A stretch of DNA of 64,000 nucleotides. Source: Elmis aenea. Its lineage: Eukaryota > Arthropoda > Insecta > Coleoptera > Elmidae. Made by a program: the position numbers and the translations under genes. Each line of letters opens with the position of its first letter. Position 1 is the stretch's first letter. The DNA lies in NCBI GenBank assembly GCA_947652605.1, contig OX393577.1, positions 68,286,108 to 68,350,107 on the forward strand. Reading direction: 5' to 3'. Of this stretch, positions 21,880 to 35,000 are shown piece by piece. The notes below the pieces were generated by a model that was given only the letters and a program-made list of their open reading frames with translations, searched no databases and was not told the origin of the DNA.

Positions 21880-23985
21880 CAAGTAATATTTTCAAGAAAT
21901 AGAAACGTACCCTACTTTAAGTACCAATTTTTGTAATAGTTTTTTAATTCACCAAGAAATTTATTTTAATTTTTGGCTCTAAATTTTATCGTTACCTTTT
22001 AATTGCCCTCAGTATTATATTAACAATGCTTTTTTCTTTTCCTAAATGTCCAGTAGATACTTTATGTCCTATTGTAGGTGTAGGTACTCAAGGTCCATTT
22101 TTTCTTTGACCACTTCTAGCTTTAACCTCGATACATAACAAGAGCATTATTAAACAATTCACCAGATAATACAGCGTAAAAACCTTAGCACTTCCTACAA
22201 ATTCATTCACGTCTTATTTCTTCTAATTACACGATTTTTTTGTCCAATGAAGTAAACGTCGAAGGTGTTGCATCATCAGAATTTTACACATCGTCAAGCA
22301 GACAAGAGTGGAATTTTTTTATATCAATACATTATTTAGAAATATGCAGCTATAACAATGGTTTCAAAAATGTGCATTATGTTCTAAAACGATTGACATT
22401 GCAAGTTTGTGTTATTTATGGTATTCGAGGACGAATTCAAAATGTCGAAGCAAAAAGCGTTAATAATTGGCAAATAATGCATCATTAATTGAAATAATTA
22501 GTACTTAAAATTTACAATTACAAAAATTAATTGCGTATGAACTAAATACCCAAAGTTGTATTACATTTTGTCGTCAAACACTTGGAATTAATATATCTGT
22601 CTATTAAATATTGTTTACCAACATTATGTGCTTTATTTATTTAAACATATAAAAATCAGAATGTTTCTTGCATCAACACAAAACTACAAATATTAACAAA
22701 CAAACAAAATGTTTGATACCAGTTCCAATCTTTACGAAAATATTCTTAATTTGAAACTGCACTACTTGAAAAATCTGCTTCAAATTGAGTTTGAAATACT
22801 AAAAAAACTTTTAACAACATTGAAGGAAAGAAAGATTACCTATAAATTCAATAGATCATGAAAGAAAAAGCGAATGTCTCGCTATAATGTTTTATTTTAG
22901 TCGCTAGCGGTTGTCACAAAATTAAAAATTTACGAATGCTTATTTTCGTGCCATGATTTTGAATAAGTAAATTTGCAACGTAACTTTATTGATTCAATAA
23001 AAATTACATTTAAACAAGATGACGGGTACAAATCACTTCTAAAATATTTTAATAGCCGTCGTTTAGATTCCATAAACTGATTGAAAAAGTTTGATTAACA
23101 AGTCGACTGTAACGTTTTATTGCCTTTACATTTTTTGTTGCTTCTTCGCTGTTTTTTTTTTTAACATGTTACTTGCAAACTGGTCAAAGCAGAATGAACC
23201 AAACTAACCAAACTAAAAAGAGTTAATACTAAAAGAAATTGCGTCATGAAATAAATGTGCTATTGATTACATTTGCAATAACATGAGGGAAAGGTATAAG
23301 GATTTGTTAAAATTATTTAACATTTCTTAAACTCATAAGTTATAACAAAATCATAAGAGAGAAAACAATTATTTTACAGCACTTACCAAATAAATGGTGT
23401 CGAATTTTAGAAATGGCATACACGATATATATTTTTAGATATTGTACAGTATATAAAGCTGTTAACAAAATTTTAGGATGTTTGTTTTACATGATAATAA
23501 AAGAATATATTAATTAGTTACTAAATAACTGATGTAATTAAATGAATTCAGTTGATTCGTTGATATAAAAATTAAACCAAAAGCTGTCCTTGAAATATAC
23601 TCAATCCCATTTGTAATTCACATATTTATTATGTGTTTATTGTAAATTTTAGGATGATTGAAAACGTGGGCTTAAAATTATTTTAGCGAACTTTTATTTG
23701 GAAGTTAAATCAAACATAAATTATTTTTGTGTTAAAAAAAAAGGCACGCAACAATCCATCCAATCATTGTAGACACTTTTAGCTCTGTTTTTTAATTTAC
23801 AAAACCCTACCGAACCAATTAAATTCAGATCTACTATATGGTTTCTATGATATCTTACAAATGTTAGAATAATTAAAATTATCTATCATCTAAAGCAGAA
23901 TGAAAAGGTTCTTGTATTATTTAAATTACTATCTGTTTTTGTAAGCTAAAAAAAAGCAGTTTTTTTGAATTGAATATGCCTTTTT
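21880..23985. other. Gene-free stretch
   Basis: AT-rich; no exon, RNA gene or clear repeat seen. Confidence 0.5.
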
Positions 23986-24117
23986 ACAAATATTTTGGAC
24001 AATGTAGTCGCCCAGCGCTAACCCTTCGTGGTAGCGTAGTAGATGCAACGTCTCAAGGTAATAGTTCCAATACACTTGACGTAAGTAGTTGCACTATTTC
24101 GTAGTTCAAACGACTAA

Positions 24118-24132
24118 ACGTCAAGTTGACGT
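24118..24132. promoter_or_regulatory. Palindrome upstream of GPHR
   Basis: ACGTCAAGTTGACGT is a perfect inverted repeat with a 1-bp centre, about 75 bp before the GPHR start codon. A related CTTGACGT sits at 24076. This CpG-bearing patch (about 24005-24140) is the likely promoter or 5' UTR. Confidence 0.35.
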
Positions 24133-24207
24133 GCCATAACCAATAACACAATGTTACATGGACAATGATTTTATAAAGTAAATTTATCGTGACTGTAGTA
24201 TGTAATA

Positions 24208-27200
24208 ATGGGATTTTTAGAAGACACTGCAATAATTCTTATTTCACAAGTAATTAAAAATTTTGCAATGTGTTCCCTTAATATTTAAGTTTAATATGTT
24301 TTGTAGGTGCTATTTTTTATCGGTGCCTGGTATTTTTTCGTAAAATATGTATTTAAAGACTACGAAGTTCGACATATCCTAGTGCAGCTAATATTTTCAA
24401 TAACCTTAACATTATCATGTACAATGTTTGAACTAATAATTTTTGAAATATTGGGTTGGTTGGAGTTGAGGTATGTTTTATTTTTATTTTATCGGTATTA
24501 CTTAGGTATTAAACTAATCGATTGTTTTAGCTCAAGATATTTTTATTGGCATTTAATTCTATACTCGTTGTTATTTGTTGTAATTGTGCTGAATCCGTTT
24601 TATATTGCATATTCCAGTATAAGTAATATATCATTCGGTAAGTGCTACTATTTAATGCGCATGTTTTTTTTTATGTTGCTGTTTTTAGTGAAACCAAAAT
24701 ATATCAAACATCTAACGGTGTTAGTATGGGTTATATTTGTAATACTGTTTTGGAAAATCGGTGAACCCTTTCCTATATTAAGCCCCAAACAGGGAATATT
24801 GTCTATAGAGCAATTAGTTTCTCGAATAGGGGTAATCGGGGTTACAGTTATGGCCGTATTATCAGGTTTTGGTGCTGTCAACTACCCTTATACATCTATG
24901 GCATATTTTATGAGGTCTGTAAATATTTTTGTGCGGATTTTTGTGTGACTTATTGAGCTATTTTTAGAGATGTGTCTCTAGCAGATATAACGACAATAGA
25001 AAAACGTTTGATGCAGACTATGGATATGATTGTTATGAAAAAGAAACGTATAGCGGTTGCTAGAAGACAAAGTTTGGATCCACAAGATTCTGCGAGACGA
25101 CGGCAAGGCCTTTGGGGTATGCTGACAGCAGTTACTGCAAGCAGAAATGAAGAAAGTGAGTGCGATAAAATTATACAAATTATACTTGCGCAAGTTTTTA
25201 TTATTTAGTGCATTAAAAAGATTTCCTAATTAATTGTGTATGTTTTAAATTGTTATTTATTATGGAGTAACACAAAATTTTTTTGGTTGTGTTTTACTGA
25301 TCAGTAATAATTAATAAAATATGTGTACGACTTTTATATTTTTGAATTAGATGTGTCTCAACTGAAACTAGAAATATCCGGGTTGGAAGAATTGGGCAGG
25401 CAGCTTTTTTTGGAAGCCCACGAAAACCACAACATGCTAGAAAGGATCGAATGGTCAAAAACATGGAAAGGAAAATATTTTAATTTTTTGGGGTACTTTT
25501 TTTCCCTCTACTGTATGTGGAAAATTTTTATTGTAAGCATTTTTTTATATATAACAACTTATTAATTAACGACTTTAAGGGTTTTACATTTTGTGGTTTT
25601 TAAAACTTGTTGTTTTCTCTTTCAGTCTACGATTAACATAGTTTTTGACAGAGTTGGTAAAAAAGATCCAGTTACCAGAGGTATAGAAATAGCAGTTCAC
25701 TGGATGGGTTTAAATATAGACGTTGGATTTTGGTCTCAACAAGTCTCATTTTATTTAGTTGGTTGTATTGTTGTTACATCTATAAGAGGCCTTCTCCTAA
25801 CATTAACTAAGGTAAGTTTTATAAGATCATTTTTCAAAACAAGAATTTTACAGCACACTATATGTATATGTAATTGTATTAGTATTTTGATTGGACTGTA
25901 TAGAGTATATGATTAATTTTAGGAGTAAAGGAGCTTTTTCCAGTACTTTGTAAACATAAAAATTGTGTGTCATTATGTTTCAAGTACTTTGGACAGCTTC
26001 AAAGTGTTTGAGAGGTAGACATTTTTAACTAATTAAGTGTATTATCTTTAATCATTATTTTACGATGTTTTTAAATGGTTTAAATCACTCATGTTTTAAA
26101 GTTTATTGTATCAGAAGTACTAACCTCACAAAAACACATTTTATAATGAATTTCCTGTAAGTTTTGATCAATTTTAGTCAACAATCATGTAGATGAATCT
26201 CTGTTGCATATGCCACTAAAGTAAATAACTACGTATAATATTCTTTTATGAAGTTTTTGAATATTTAAAACTGTGTTTTTAAAATTCAAAGGTGTCGCAT
26301 GTACTAACCTCATAAAAAGTTATTTTATAACAGCTAATCCAAATTTATGGTAAATTTCTGGTAACAGTCATGTAGGTAAATATCTGCTGCATACCTCACT
26401 TTAATATAATAACATTTCATCCTCATTTAAAAGTATTACATTAAAAAATCCACACAAAACTGCATTATAGGTGACATTTGGGGGCGGGGCCTACGTGTTG
26501 TGTTGATTTTTAGCCAACGGTCCAGTATAGTTGAATGCCTGCCCTTCACATAAAATTAACATGGGCGGTTACATTGCGCATACGGGACTTTATTTCAGAA
26601 TCGCGTTTCTGTTACGTTGAAAACTAAGCTGGGCGATTGTGTTGTAAGGTATAAGTTTCATACTTGTGTAATAGATGTCGCACCGTATAAGAATTTTGAA
26701 AATTTATGAAGTAGAACAAGTATTTAAAGATTTTTGATGTTTACATAAAAATTTTTGCTAGTAAATTATTATTAGTATTTGAAAGGTTTAAAAGTATTGC
26801 TAAAAATATGTCAAAGGTTTTATTTTGGGGCAAAACGTAAAGCTTTGACATTTTAACCAAATAAAACGTACACCTGTAAATTATTAAAAATTGCTAAAAA
26901 AATTGAGCAACATTCGACTGTCCTAAACGTTAAAATTAATCTCAAAAAAATTACCCTAGTGACTAAAATAACAACTAAACAACTAAATTTACAACAGTTT
27001 TTCATTATAGTTACCAAATTCAATAGTCATGAATTTTCTCATACTTTGTTAACAAATAAAAACCATAATTTCTTGTCTATGGAAAAATTAACTCTGGTAT
27101 CCAACAATTAAAAAAATTAAAATGAAAATATTGCTTTGAAATGTTGAGAATAATGAAGTTTTTTATATAGTTAGCAAATAAGTTTTTAAAAAAATGCATT

Positions 27201-27652
27201 TTTTATGTAACTTGGACATAGGTACGTAAAAAAAAGTATTTCTTCATAAATTTACTTTTTTTTTAGTTGAAAAACAATGGCCTACTGTTTTATGTTCCAT
27301 GTTCCATAGAAATCGATTTAGAATTAATCCCACAAACCCTAATTACATTGCCTTGAATGTACTAAAATGTCCATTTTTGTTGCAGTTTTTTAACAAGATA
27401 TCCTCCAGCAAAAGTTCCAACATCATTGTATTAGTTCTGGCACAAATAATGGGTATGTATTTTGTGTCCTCTGTGCTTTTGATGCGCATGAACATGCCAG
27501 CAGAATACAGAATTATCATAACACAAGTGCTTGGTGATCTTCAGTTCAATTTTTACCATCGTTGGTTCGATGTGATATTTTTAGTTAGTGCTCTTACTAG
27601 TATTGTAACATTATATCTAGCTCATAAACAGCCAGTGCGTGAAAATATGTGA
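24208..27652 (+). CDS. GPHR: Golgi pH regulator (GPHR/GPR89), 8 exons, 453 aa
   Basis: The exons are 24208-24249, 24307-24470, 24531-24637, 24689-24914, 24968-25155, 25351-25532, 25626-25811 and 27386-27652. All introns are GT-AG and the phases join to one 453-residue frame, against about 455 in vertebrate GPHR. The family is a multi-pass anion channel of Golgi/ER membranes needed for acidification and glycosylation. Diagnostic blocks are [125 protein letters not shown] and [19 protein letters not shown]. The start [14 protein letters not shown] aligns with the family N-terminus. Introns 2-4 are tiny (60, 51 and 53 bp); intron 7 is 1.57 kb. AATAAA lies at 27712. Confidence 0.96.
26090..26405. 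repeat. Diverged tandem duplication in GPHR intron 7
   Basis: Two copies about 185 bp apart share AGTACTAACCTCA(C/T)AAAAA, TTATTTTATAA-like runs, TCATGTAG(A/G)T and TGCTGCATA. A GC-richer patch (26465-26700, including GGGGGCGGGGCC) follows in the same intron and has no identified role. Confidence 0.5.
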
Positions 27653-27826
27653 TCTATATGTAACTGTTATTATCTTATATACTTTTAAGTTTTTGTATTT
27701 ATATTTATATAAATAAAATGTGAACATTTTAATGTGCTTGTTTTATTTTTTGTACCATGTCAACCAATTTAGGGTCCCTAAAAATTATTTTCCTACGAAT
27801 CAAGGATAGAAAAAATATTTGAGTGT

Positions 27827-29814
27827 CTCACAAAGGAAGGTCACGATACGTTGTCGCTAGAATTTAATTAAGGCTGTGTTTCTTGCATAAAGAAAATTAA
27901 AACTAAATCTTTGCAGAGTTATACGTGCCACTGGCCATTTTCTTCGGAAAAATAGGGGAAAAGTTGAATAATAAACGTAATTTTTGCGATCGCGTTGGCC
28001 ATGAAACCGTCAGAGACAAAATCTAAATTTTTCTATTTACCAATGCGCGCATCCTTTGCAAGTAAAATGGTGCAAAGTTTTTGAAAAAATCTTAAACGGT
28101 TCCAGAGAAAAACGCGAAAAACGAGGCCCTTGTAAAAACGGTTTTGCCTATGTTAAGCTAATAATTGTTGAAAATGCAAACAGCGTTAAAATGCAACAGT
28201 ATTTTTCTCATGTAAAGATGCCTTAGATAAACGTCTCCTGTAAAATTCAAATGAAAATTCACAGCAGTTTGGAAATTATTTATAGTTCCGTCTCTTGACA
28301 TTTGCATTTATTAAGCAAATCATGGTGTATTAAGCTAATTGTTGAAAATGCAAACAGACAGGATAGCGTTAAAATGCAACAGTATTTTTCTTATGTAAAG
28401 ATGCCTTAGATAAATGTCTGCTGTAAAATTCAAATGAAAATTCACAGCAGTTTGGAAATTATTTATAGTTCCGTCTCTCGACATGTGCATTTATTAAGCA
28501 AATCATGGTGTATTAAGCTAATTGTTGAAAATGCAAACAGACAGGATAGCGTTAAAATGCAACAGTATTTTTCTCATGTAAAGATGCCTTAGATAAACGA
28601 GTCCTGTAAAATTCAAATGAAAATTCACAGCAGTTTGGAAATTATTTATAGTTACGTCTCTTGACATTTGCATTTATTAAGCAAATCATGGTGTATTAAG
28701 CTAATTGTTGAAAATGCAAACAGACAGGATAGCGTTAAAATGCAACAGTATTTTTCTCATGTAAAGATGCCTTAGATAAACGAGTCCTGTAAAATTCAAA
28801 TGAAAATTCACAGCAGTTTGGAATTTATTTATAGTTACGTCTCTCGGCATGTGCATTTATTAAGCAAATCATGGTGTATTAAGCTAATTGTTGAAAATGC
28901 AAACAGACAGGATAGCGTTAAAATGCAATAGTATTTTTCTCATGTAAAGATGCCTTAGATAAACGTCTCCTGTAAAATTCAAATGAAAATTCACAGCAGT
29001 TTGGAAATTATTTATAGTTACGTCTCTCGACATGTGCATTTATTAAGCAAATCATGGTGTATTAAGCTAATTGTTGAAAATGCAAACAGACAGGATAGCG
29101 TTAAAATGCAACAGTATTTTTCTCATGTAAAGATGCCTTAGATAAACGAGTCCTGTAAAATTCAAATGAAAATTCACAGCAGTTTGGAAATTATTTATAG
29201 TTACGTCTCTTGACATTTGCATTTATTAAGCAAATCATGGTGTATTAAGCTAATTGTTGAAAATGCAAACAGACAGGATAGCGTTAAAATGCAACAGTAT
29301 TTTTCTCATGTAAAGATGCCTTAGATAAACGAGTCCTGTAAAATTCAAATGAAAATTCACAGCAGTTTGGAAATTATTTATAGTTACGTCTCTTGACATT
29401 TGCATTTATTAAGCAAATCATGGTGTATTAAACGCCTATGCAAGTCGCATAGATATAGTTACACAGATATACGAGAACTTCTCAAATCATAGCGCTTATG
29501 CAGAGGTTTCGTTTTTGACGTTTGTCTCCGGAACCGTTTAAGATTTTTTCTAAAAATTTGCACCATTTTACTTGCAAAGGATGCGCGCATTGGTAAATAG
29601 AAGAATTTCGATGTTGTCTCTGACGGTTTCATGACCAACGCGATCGCAAAAATTACTTTTATTATTCAGCTTTTCAGTTTTTCCCCTATTTTTCCGAAGA
29701 AAATGGCCAGTGGTACGTATAACTCTGGAAAACATTTAGTTTTGATGTTCTTGATGCAATAAACACAGCCTTAATCAAATTCTAGCGACAACGTATAGTG
29801 ACCCTCCCTTGTCA
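27827..29814. mobile_element. Inverted-repeat element carrying a satellite array
   Basis: The left arm (27827-28152) and right arm (29432-29814) are inverted copies. They match the arms of the smaller element at 15408-16036, with ends like CAAAGGAAGGTCACGATACG and, on the other side, CAAGGGAGGGTCACTATACG. The interior (28153-29431) is a perfect-register tandem array. There is no coding capacity. The element lies directly downstream of GPHR and is about 3.2 times the length of its satellite-free relative. Confidence 0.85.
28153..29431. repeat. Seven tandem 183-bp satellite monomers bounded by TTAA
   Basis: The TTAAGCTAA boundary recurs at 28153, 28330, 28513, 28696, 28879, 29062 and 29245, and the last monomer ends in TTAA at 29428-29431. 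The period is 183 bp, except that the first monomer is 177 bp. Each monomer therefore begins and ends with TTAA. Variants such as CGAGTCCTG versus CGTCTCCTG and CTTGACATTTG versus CTCGACATGTG are mixed among monomers. This points to unequal exchange or conversion. Confidence 0.92.
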
Positions 29815-31116
29815 GTAAAAAAAAGACCTAAGCTAAATTTTTTTACAGGACACCTACAATAAAATAAAGAATTAAGTGATTCCTTTAAAAACTTTATGTA
29901 GAAGCTTTAAAATTGTTTACTAACGTTGGAAGACGTTTTTTTTTCTTTCTTCTATTGATTAAAACCTAACAAGTCAAAAGTCTAAATCCACCAAGGTACA
30001 TTTTCCATTTTGATAAGATACTTTTCTAGACAAAGATAAAAAATCAAGGGCTTTTGCATATTCCACAAAAAAGAAACCGGAAGTTGGGTTAAACATAGGC
30101 AGCATTTTGTAATGGCTAATTTAAATAACAAATTTCATGGAACTTAGTAACAACAACGAAGTAATTGGCAATTTTTATTGTTTGGTTACGTGTCGACGTT
30201 TCGACCATGTTGTCTTGGTCTTTTTCAAAACGACAGTAGTCGGGAACGAAAATTGTAACATGGAAATTGGACATCAGCCGCGAAAGCTTCAAGAATAAAA
30301 TTGCTAAAGTCTTTGCAAGGAAGTATTTATTTATGAAATATGGCACAAAAACTCACGTATTTTGTCACACAGCACTGAACAAGTTATCAAATTTGTTTTT
30401 AAAAATGCAAATTTTATTTGCACACGTAGTAGGTATATTTCTTAGAATGGCTTATTTACTTCAAGGAAACATTATTCGAACAATTCTTCCTGCACAATTT
30501 AATAATTTTAAATTGCATTTGCTGTACCATGCATTACTGTAAAAGTATATGGTTCGCATCATTAAATTTTAATAGAGGCTACGTATGACGTAGTTAAAAA
30601 TACATTTTTCACAGCAAAGAAAAATAATACTGTTTGAATTACTATTATTATTATTATTATTGCTTGTACTAACAAATTTAGCTATCCGTTATTGATTTAT
30701 GCGATCTCTTTAAATTTTTATTCTTAATATATTCAAAATATACTCGTTCATAATTCTGCATTTATTTGCATATATTTAAAAAACAATTTGAAAGAAAGGC
30801 TTAGTGCATCCGTGTATTAAAAACCCACTGACGCAGGGATCATATTTTATTTGTATGTCAAAAAAAAAACATTTTTTATGATAAATAGGGAGATAGCTCG
30901 CCTGAAAAAAAAAACAAAACCATTTTGTATTTGGCTAAGAGGGAGAACCAGTCGGTCTGTTAACCTTCCTCGGAACCTACATTTATAGTTACGCCACTGA
31001 GACGATAATAGTTTTGTCTAATGTGTTAAATGTTACCTGTCTAAGCGTTGCTACTTTTAAAATTAGTCGGATACTCAGACAATTAAAAATTATTGGCGGA
31101 GTTTTCGATTTAAAAG
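29815..31116. other. Intergenic region with a possible Penelope-like scrap
   Basis: Around 30180-30260 the sequence ACGTGTCGACGTTTCGACC...TTTTTCAAAACG resembles motifs near the ends of Penelope-like elements, but no reverse transcriptase is visible. An (ATT)n microsatellite is at about 30643-30661. No host exon is supported. The P450 promoter should lie near the right end; no clear TATA box was seen. Confidence 0.4.
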
Positions 31117-32015
31117 ATGTTCATTGTACTGGTCGCGTGTGTCTTGGTTGCAATATACTTTTATTTCTCAGAGAAAAGGCCCTTTAATTACCCCCCAGGT
31201 AAGAGAATATGAATATTGAATTTTTTCTGGTCGAAATTTTGCTAATTACAAATAATAAATAAACGCGTGTTTTTAAATTCTATTTTTTAAAGTATGCGGC
31301 AATAGCAACCGATTTATTATTAATACATAAATAAATAAATATATAATGAAACTATGTTACTTCCTTAATAATTTTAAATGGCAAATTAATTTCTGTTTGT
31401 TTTGTTTCTGCGCATAATATAAACAATGAACACATCAGATTTAATTACTAAACAATGCTAAATTTATTCGCTTCGTTCTGATAATCTTCGTGTATCAACA
31501 GACCTAGATTTAATGGAGTTGACATTAAATATAAATACGTTTAATTCAACATCATTTACTTTTTTTTTATAAAGAATGTCTTGTAAAAATTTTAAACCAA
31601 TGTCAAGGATCCTGTCTTGTCAGGGACAATCTTATTTATTTATTTACTGACATATAAAATAAAACAAAGAAAGCACAGAAAACAATTACCCTTCATTATA
31701 TTGTTACGCTTTTATAAGGTTTTGAATTTAATAAAATATTATGGTAGGTATTTATAAAATGATTTTATTGATTAATTAATGGTACTTTAATATAGCAATA
31801 CGTAAAGAAGTTAAAGTAAAAATTTACCAATATCTTTCTACACAGAATCTATCGCATGCTAGACCAGTCTCTTCGTCAATAGCAATCTTAGTTTTCAATT
31901 TAGTAATCAAATTGTCCCTGGCGAAGAGACGAGAGTCTTAAAACTAGCCTTAAAATTTTGTAAGAAAGCCTTTTTGAAAAAGATGAGTGATTTTGAATTA
32001 AATTTATTTATAATA

Positions 32016-32047
<32 letters not shown>

Positions 32048-35000
32048 TTCTGAATATCCAAAAAGGCGTAGAACATGTCACATATACAGTGTGTCTAAAA
32101 GTTATGGAATATGCTATATATCTCAGTAAATATCCACTTTAGGGAAAAATGTTTTGAATAAAAGTTGTTTGGTACTTAGTTTTCCATCATAAGACACAAT
32201 TTATATTCTATTTTTTTGAATAACAAAAGCACAATGAAAAACAATTGCATTTTTTTAAATGACAAGGTACCCCTATTTTTTGAGAAAATCGCAAAAATTA
32301 CTCTCAAATTACCTATTTTAATTGTTTAGTAGGTACTCCTATTTATTTCTAACAAAAACATTTTAAGAACTAAATTTTTTTGACGAAATCTACATTTTCC
32401 TTTGGGGCCAAGAGGCCGGAGAATATCGAAAATTTAAAAGATTAGGTTGGTTTAAGTCTTTGACTAACCGATGTTAGTGTGAAATGCAAAGTAATAAACC
32501 TTTTGTATCTGGGTTGTAAAAACAGGCGCAAAAATTGTTATGACTCTTGAATTATTATATCTGCAAATACCATAGCTAAGCACTGCATTTCTTAAGTGAT
32601 ATTTGGCTTATTTGAATAATTATTGTAGGAAATATATTATTTGTTAAGATATCATTTAATTTGGTAAAGGATATAAATTGGTCACACTACATTTTGTGGG
32701 GTTTGTTTTAAGTTATAAATAATGACCAGTTTGAACTTTGCTCATAAAGGTTGTGTGCAATTTACGATTTAAAGCCTACGATATAAAAAAGTGGTCATGT
32801 ATGTTGCAAAAATAGCTTTTTAAGTACATTCAAATTATAAAATTGATACTGCCAAAATTTTTACCTATGTCATTTTACCAATCGTATAACTCATTCTTTA
32901 TTTTATTAGTGCACCAGGATTTTTGCAAATCTTCCAATAATCTGTTTGTTTCTAAAGATTTAAAATCACAGACACTTTCTCATTTAAAAAAATTTAGAAT
33001 AGATATTTACGGTCTAACTTGACAGGTAGAGAAAGTATCAAAATATAGTGTCTGGTGAAATCCTAAAATTCGCATGAACCTGAATAGTGTGGGTCTAATA
33101 TAAATCGGTGTTTTGACCGGTAAATGCGTTGCATAGATTATTTTATTTTTACGGTTGTTGCATAAAAGTTTATTCGTTTTACAAATCTAGTACAAAAAAA
33201 AAACATTTTAAAAGTAGTTTGCACGTAAATGAGTGATTTATAAGTAAATATAACTAAAAAAGAACTAACGACATTCTCCGGAGATACTTTTATTGATTGG
33301 ACGCGAAATTTAGTGTGAGCAAGTGTAATTGCAATTATTATCTAGCCAATAAAAGTGCTTTTAAAAGTTATAAAATTTTGCCTGTGTTTCTGTCTGTGTG
33401 TTGAATTGACTTTGCGATATTTTTGTTAAACATATATATTGCAGAACGAAAATTATGAATTATTTTTCATCAAACAGTGTCGCGAAAATTTCATGAGCAG
33501 TAAACAATTAAGAATTGTATAGCCACAGAAGTTGTTCTTTTCTTACCTGTTACAAGTTAAGAAACCCAATTTAAATATCTTTTGTTATATTATGTGCAAG
33601 CTATCATAAATTAACTTTGGACCAAATTATAATACAAATTAAAAATCTTTGCGAATGTATGATCTTTGTAAAAATTATGTAGACAAGCTAGAACCTAAAA
33701 AATTGCTGAAATGTTCAGCGAGTGTAAAGATCTAATTAAAAAAAGTATATAACTGGACTCTCTCCCAATATTGTAATTTATTGATACTTAAAAACCAGGT
33801 TTATCAGCCCACACATGAGCAAGACAAATTTTTATTTGTTAATTTTAAAATATACTGTTCTAGAAAGTAACGTTTTAGAAATTGTCGGTTTGTCTATGTT
33901 TTTTTTTGTTCTATATATCAGCTGCTTTTGCCGAAAGATATTAGGTGTATTACTCAAAGCGGACTGCAATCTTGCAGTAACGACTACCTACTAAGTATAG
34001 ATAAGCCAGTAAAATGCCTTCAAAAGATATTATTAATGACCTTGTAAATAAAAAATTGCGGTATTTGCCCTAAGTTTTCGATGTTTATAGCATCGTAAAC
34101 AAATTTTTGTGTCACTTAAATGATTTGGGAATTATATTTTTATACTACTTTTCATTAAAATTTCTTGTAACAAAAACAAGAACCTCAAAACGATTTCTTG
34201 CCTACGCCACTGAAGTCATACGTCTATTTTTTAAGACCTTGGTACCGGCAAGCCGTAGGCGTCATTCAATAAATTCCAGATTTTGTTTACGTTAACATAA
34301 TACTCTAATTATTAATCTAGCATCATTTGATTTGAATTCCAGCCATAGTATTGTAAATGAAAATATGTGGATTGATTCTAGCGAAGGTTATCTTCCTTTT
34401 TCGTCAAATACCACGATTTGGCGCTGTTATTATATCACAAAACGACTTATAATTCTTGTTAATTCACAAAAATATTGCAGTATGTTTTTGTTGTTGAATG
34501 ATTTCTTAGCGACACTTTGAGAAAGTGTATCGCAGGTGACCGAAAGAAGAGAAATTGACGATGTCAATGTTGATTTGATTCATATTAGATCATTCTGCAC
34601 GTATTTGGTAAAATATTGGGCGTATTTCCGTTGAAAAAAAGTGAAATTTAACGAGCGTCTACTTAAAATCAATCAAAATTAAAATCGTTGGTTTTAGACA
34701 GCATTAAAGTTGTGAATATCAGACTGATTTTGAGTAAAAAAACGCTACCAAATAAGTATTCATATTTTGATCACTGTGACTTCGCTAAAACGTTTTAAAA
34801 AACGCTGTCGAAATTAAAATGTAAATAAATTTGATTAGTTAAAGAATTACTCCGCTTATTTGTAAAAATAATCTCATTCATACCACCTAAACATTCAATA
34901 CAGGTTTAGTAAAAATTGTAATTAAGAAAAGAGTTATTTGTGAATTAGGAGAAATTGTTTAACACAAAAATCATATATTATAGAGAGAAAGAGTATATTT

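Noticed and set aside
24972..25208. Separate small protein in GPHR exon 5
   Set aside because: It is the GPHR frame read from an internal start into intron 5; splice sites place it within the main gene.
28153..29431. CRISPR-like array
   Set aside because: Repeats are contiguous 183-bp monomers without unique spacers, in a eukaryotic genome.
30267..30542. 91-codon open frame in the GPHR-P450 intergenic region
   Set aside because: Not recognisable, no splice context, lies beside a possible Penelope-like scrap; probably chance.
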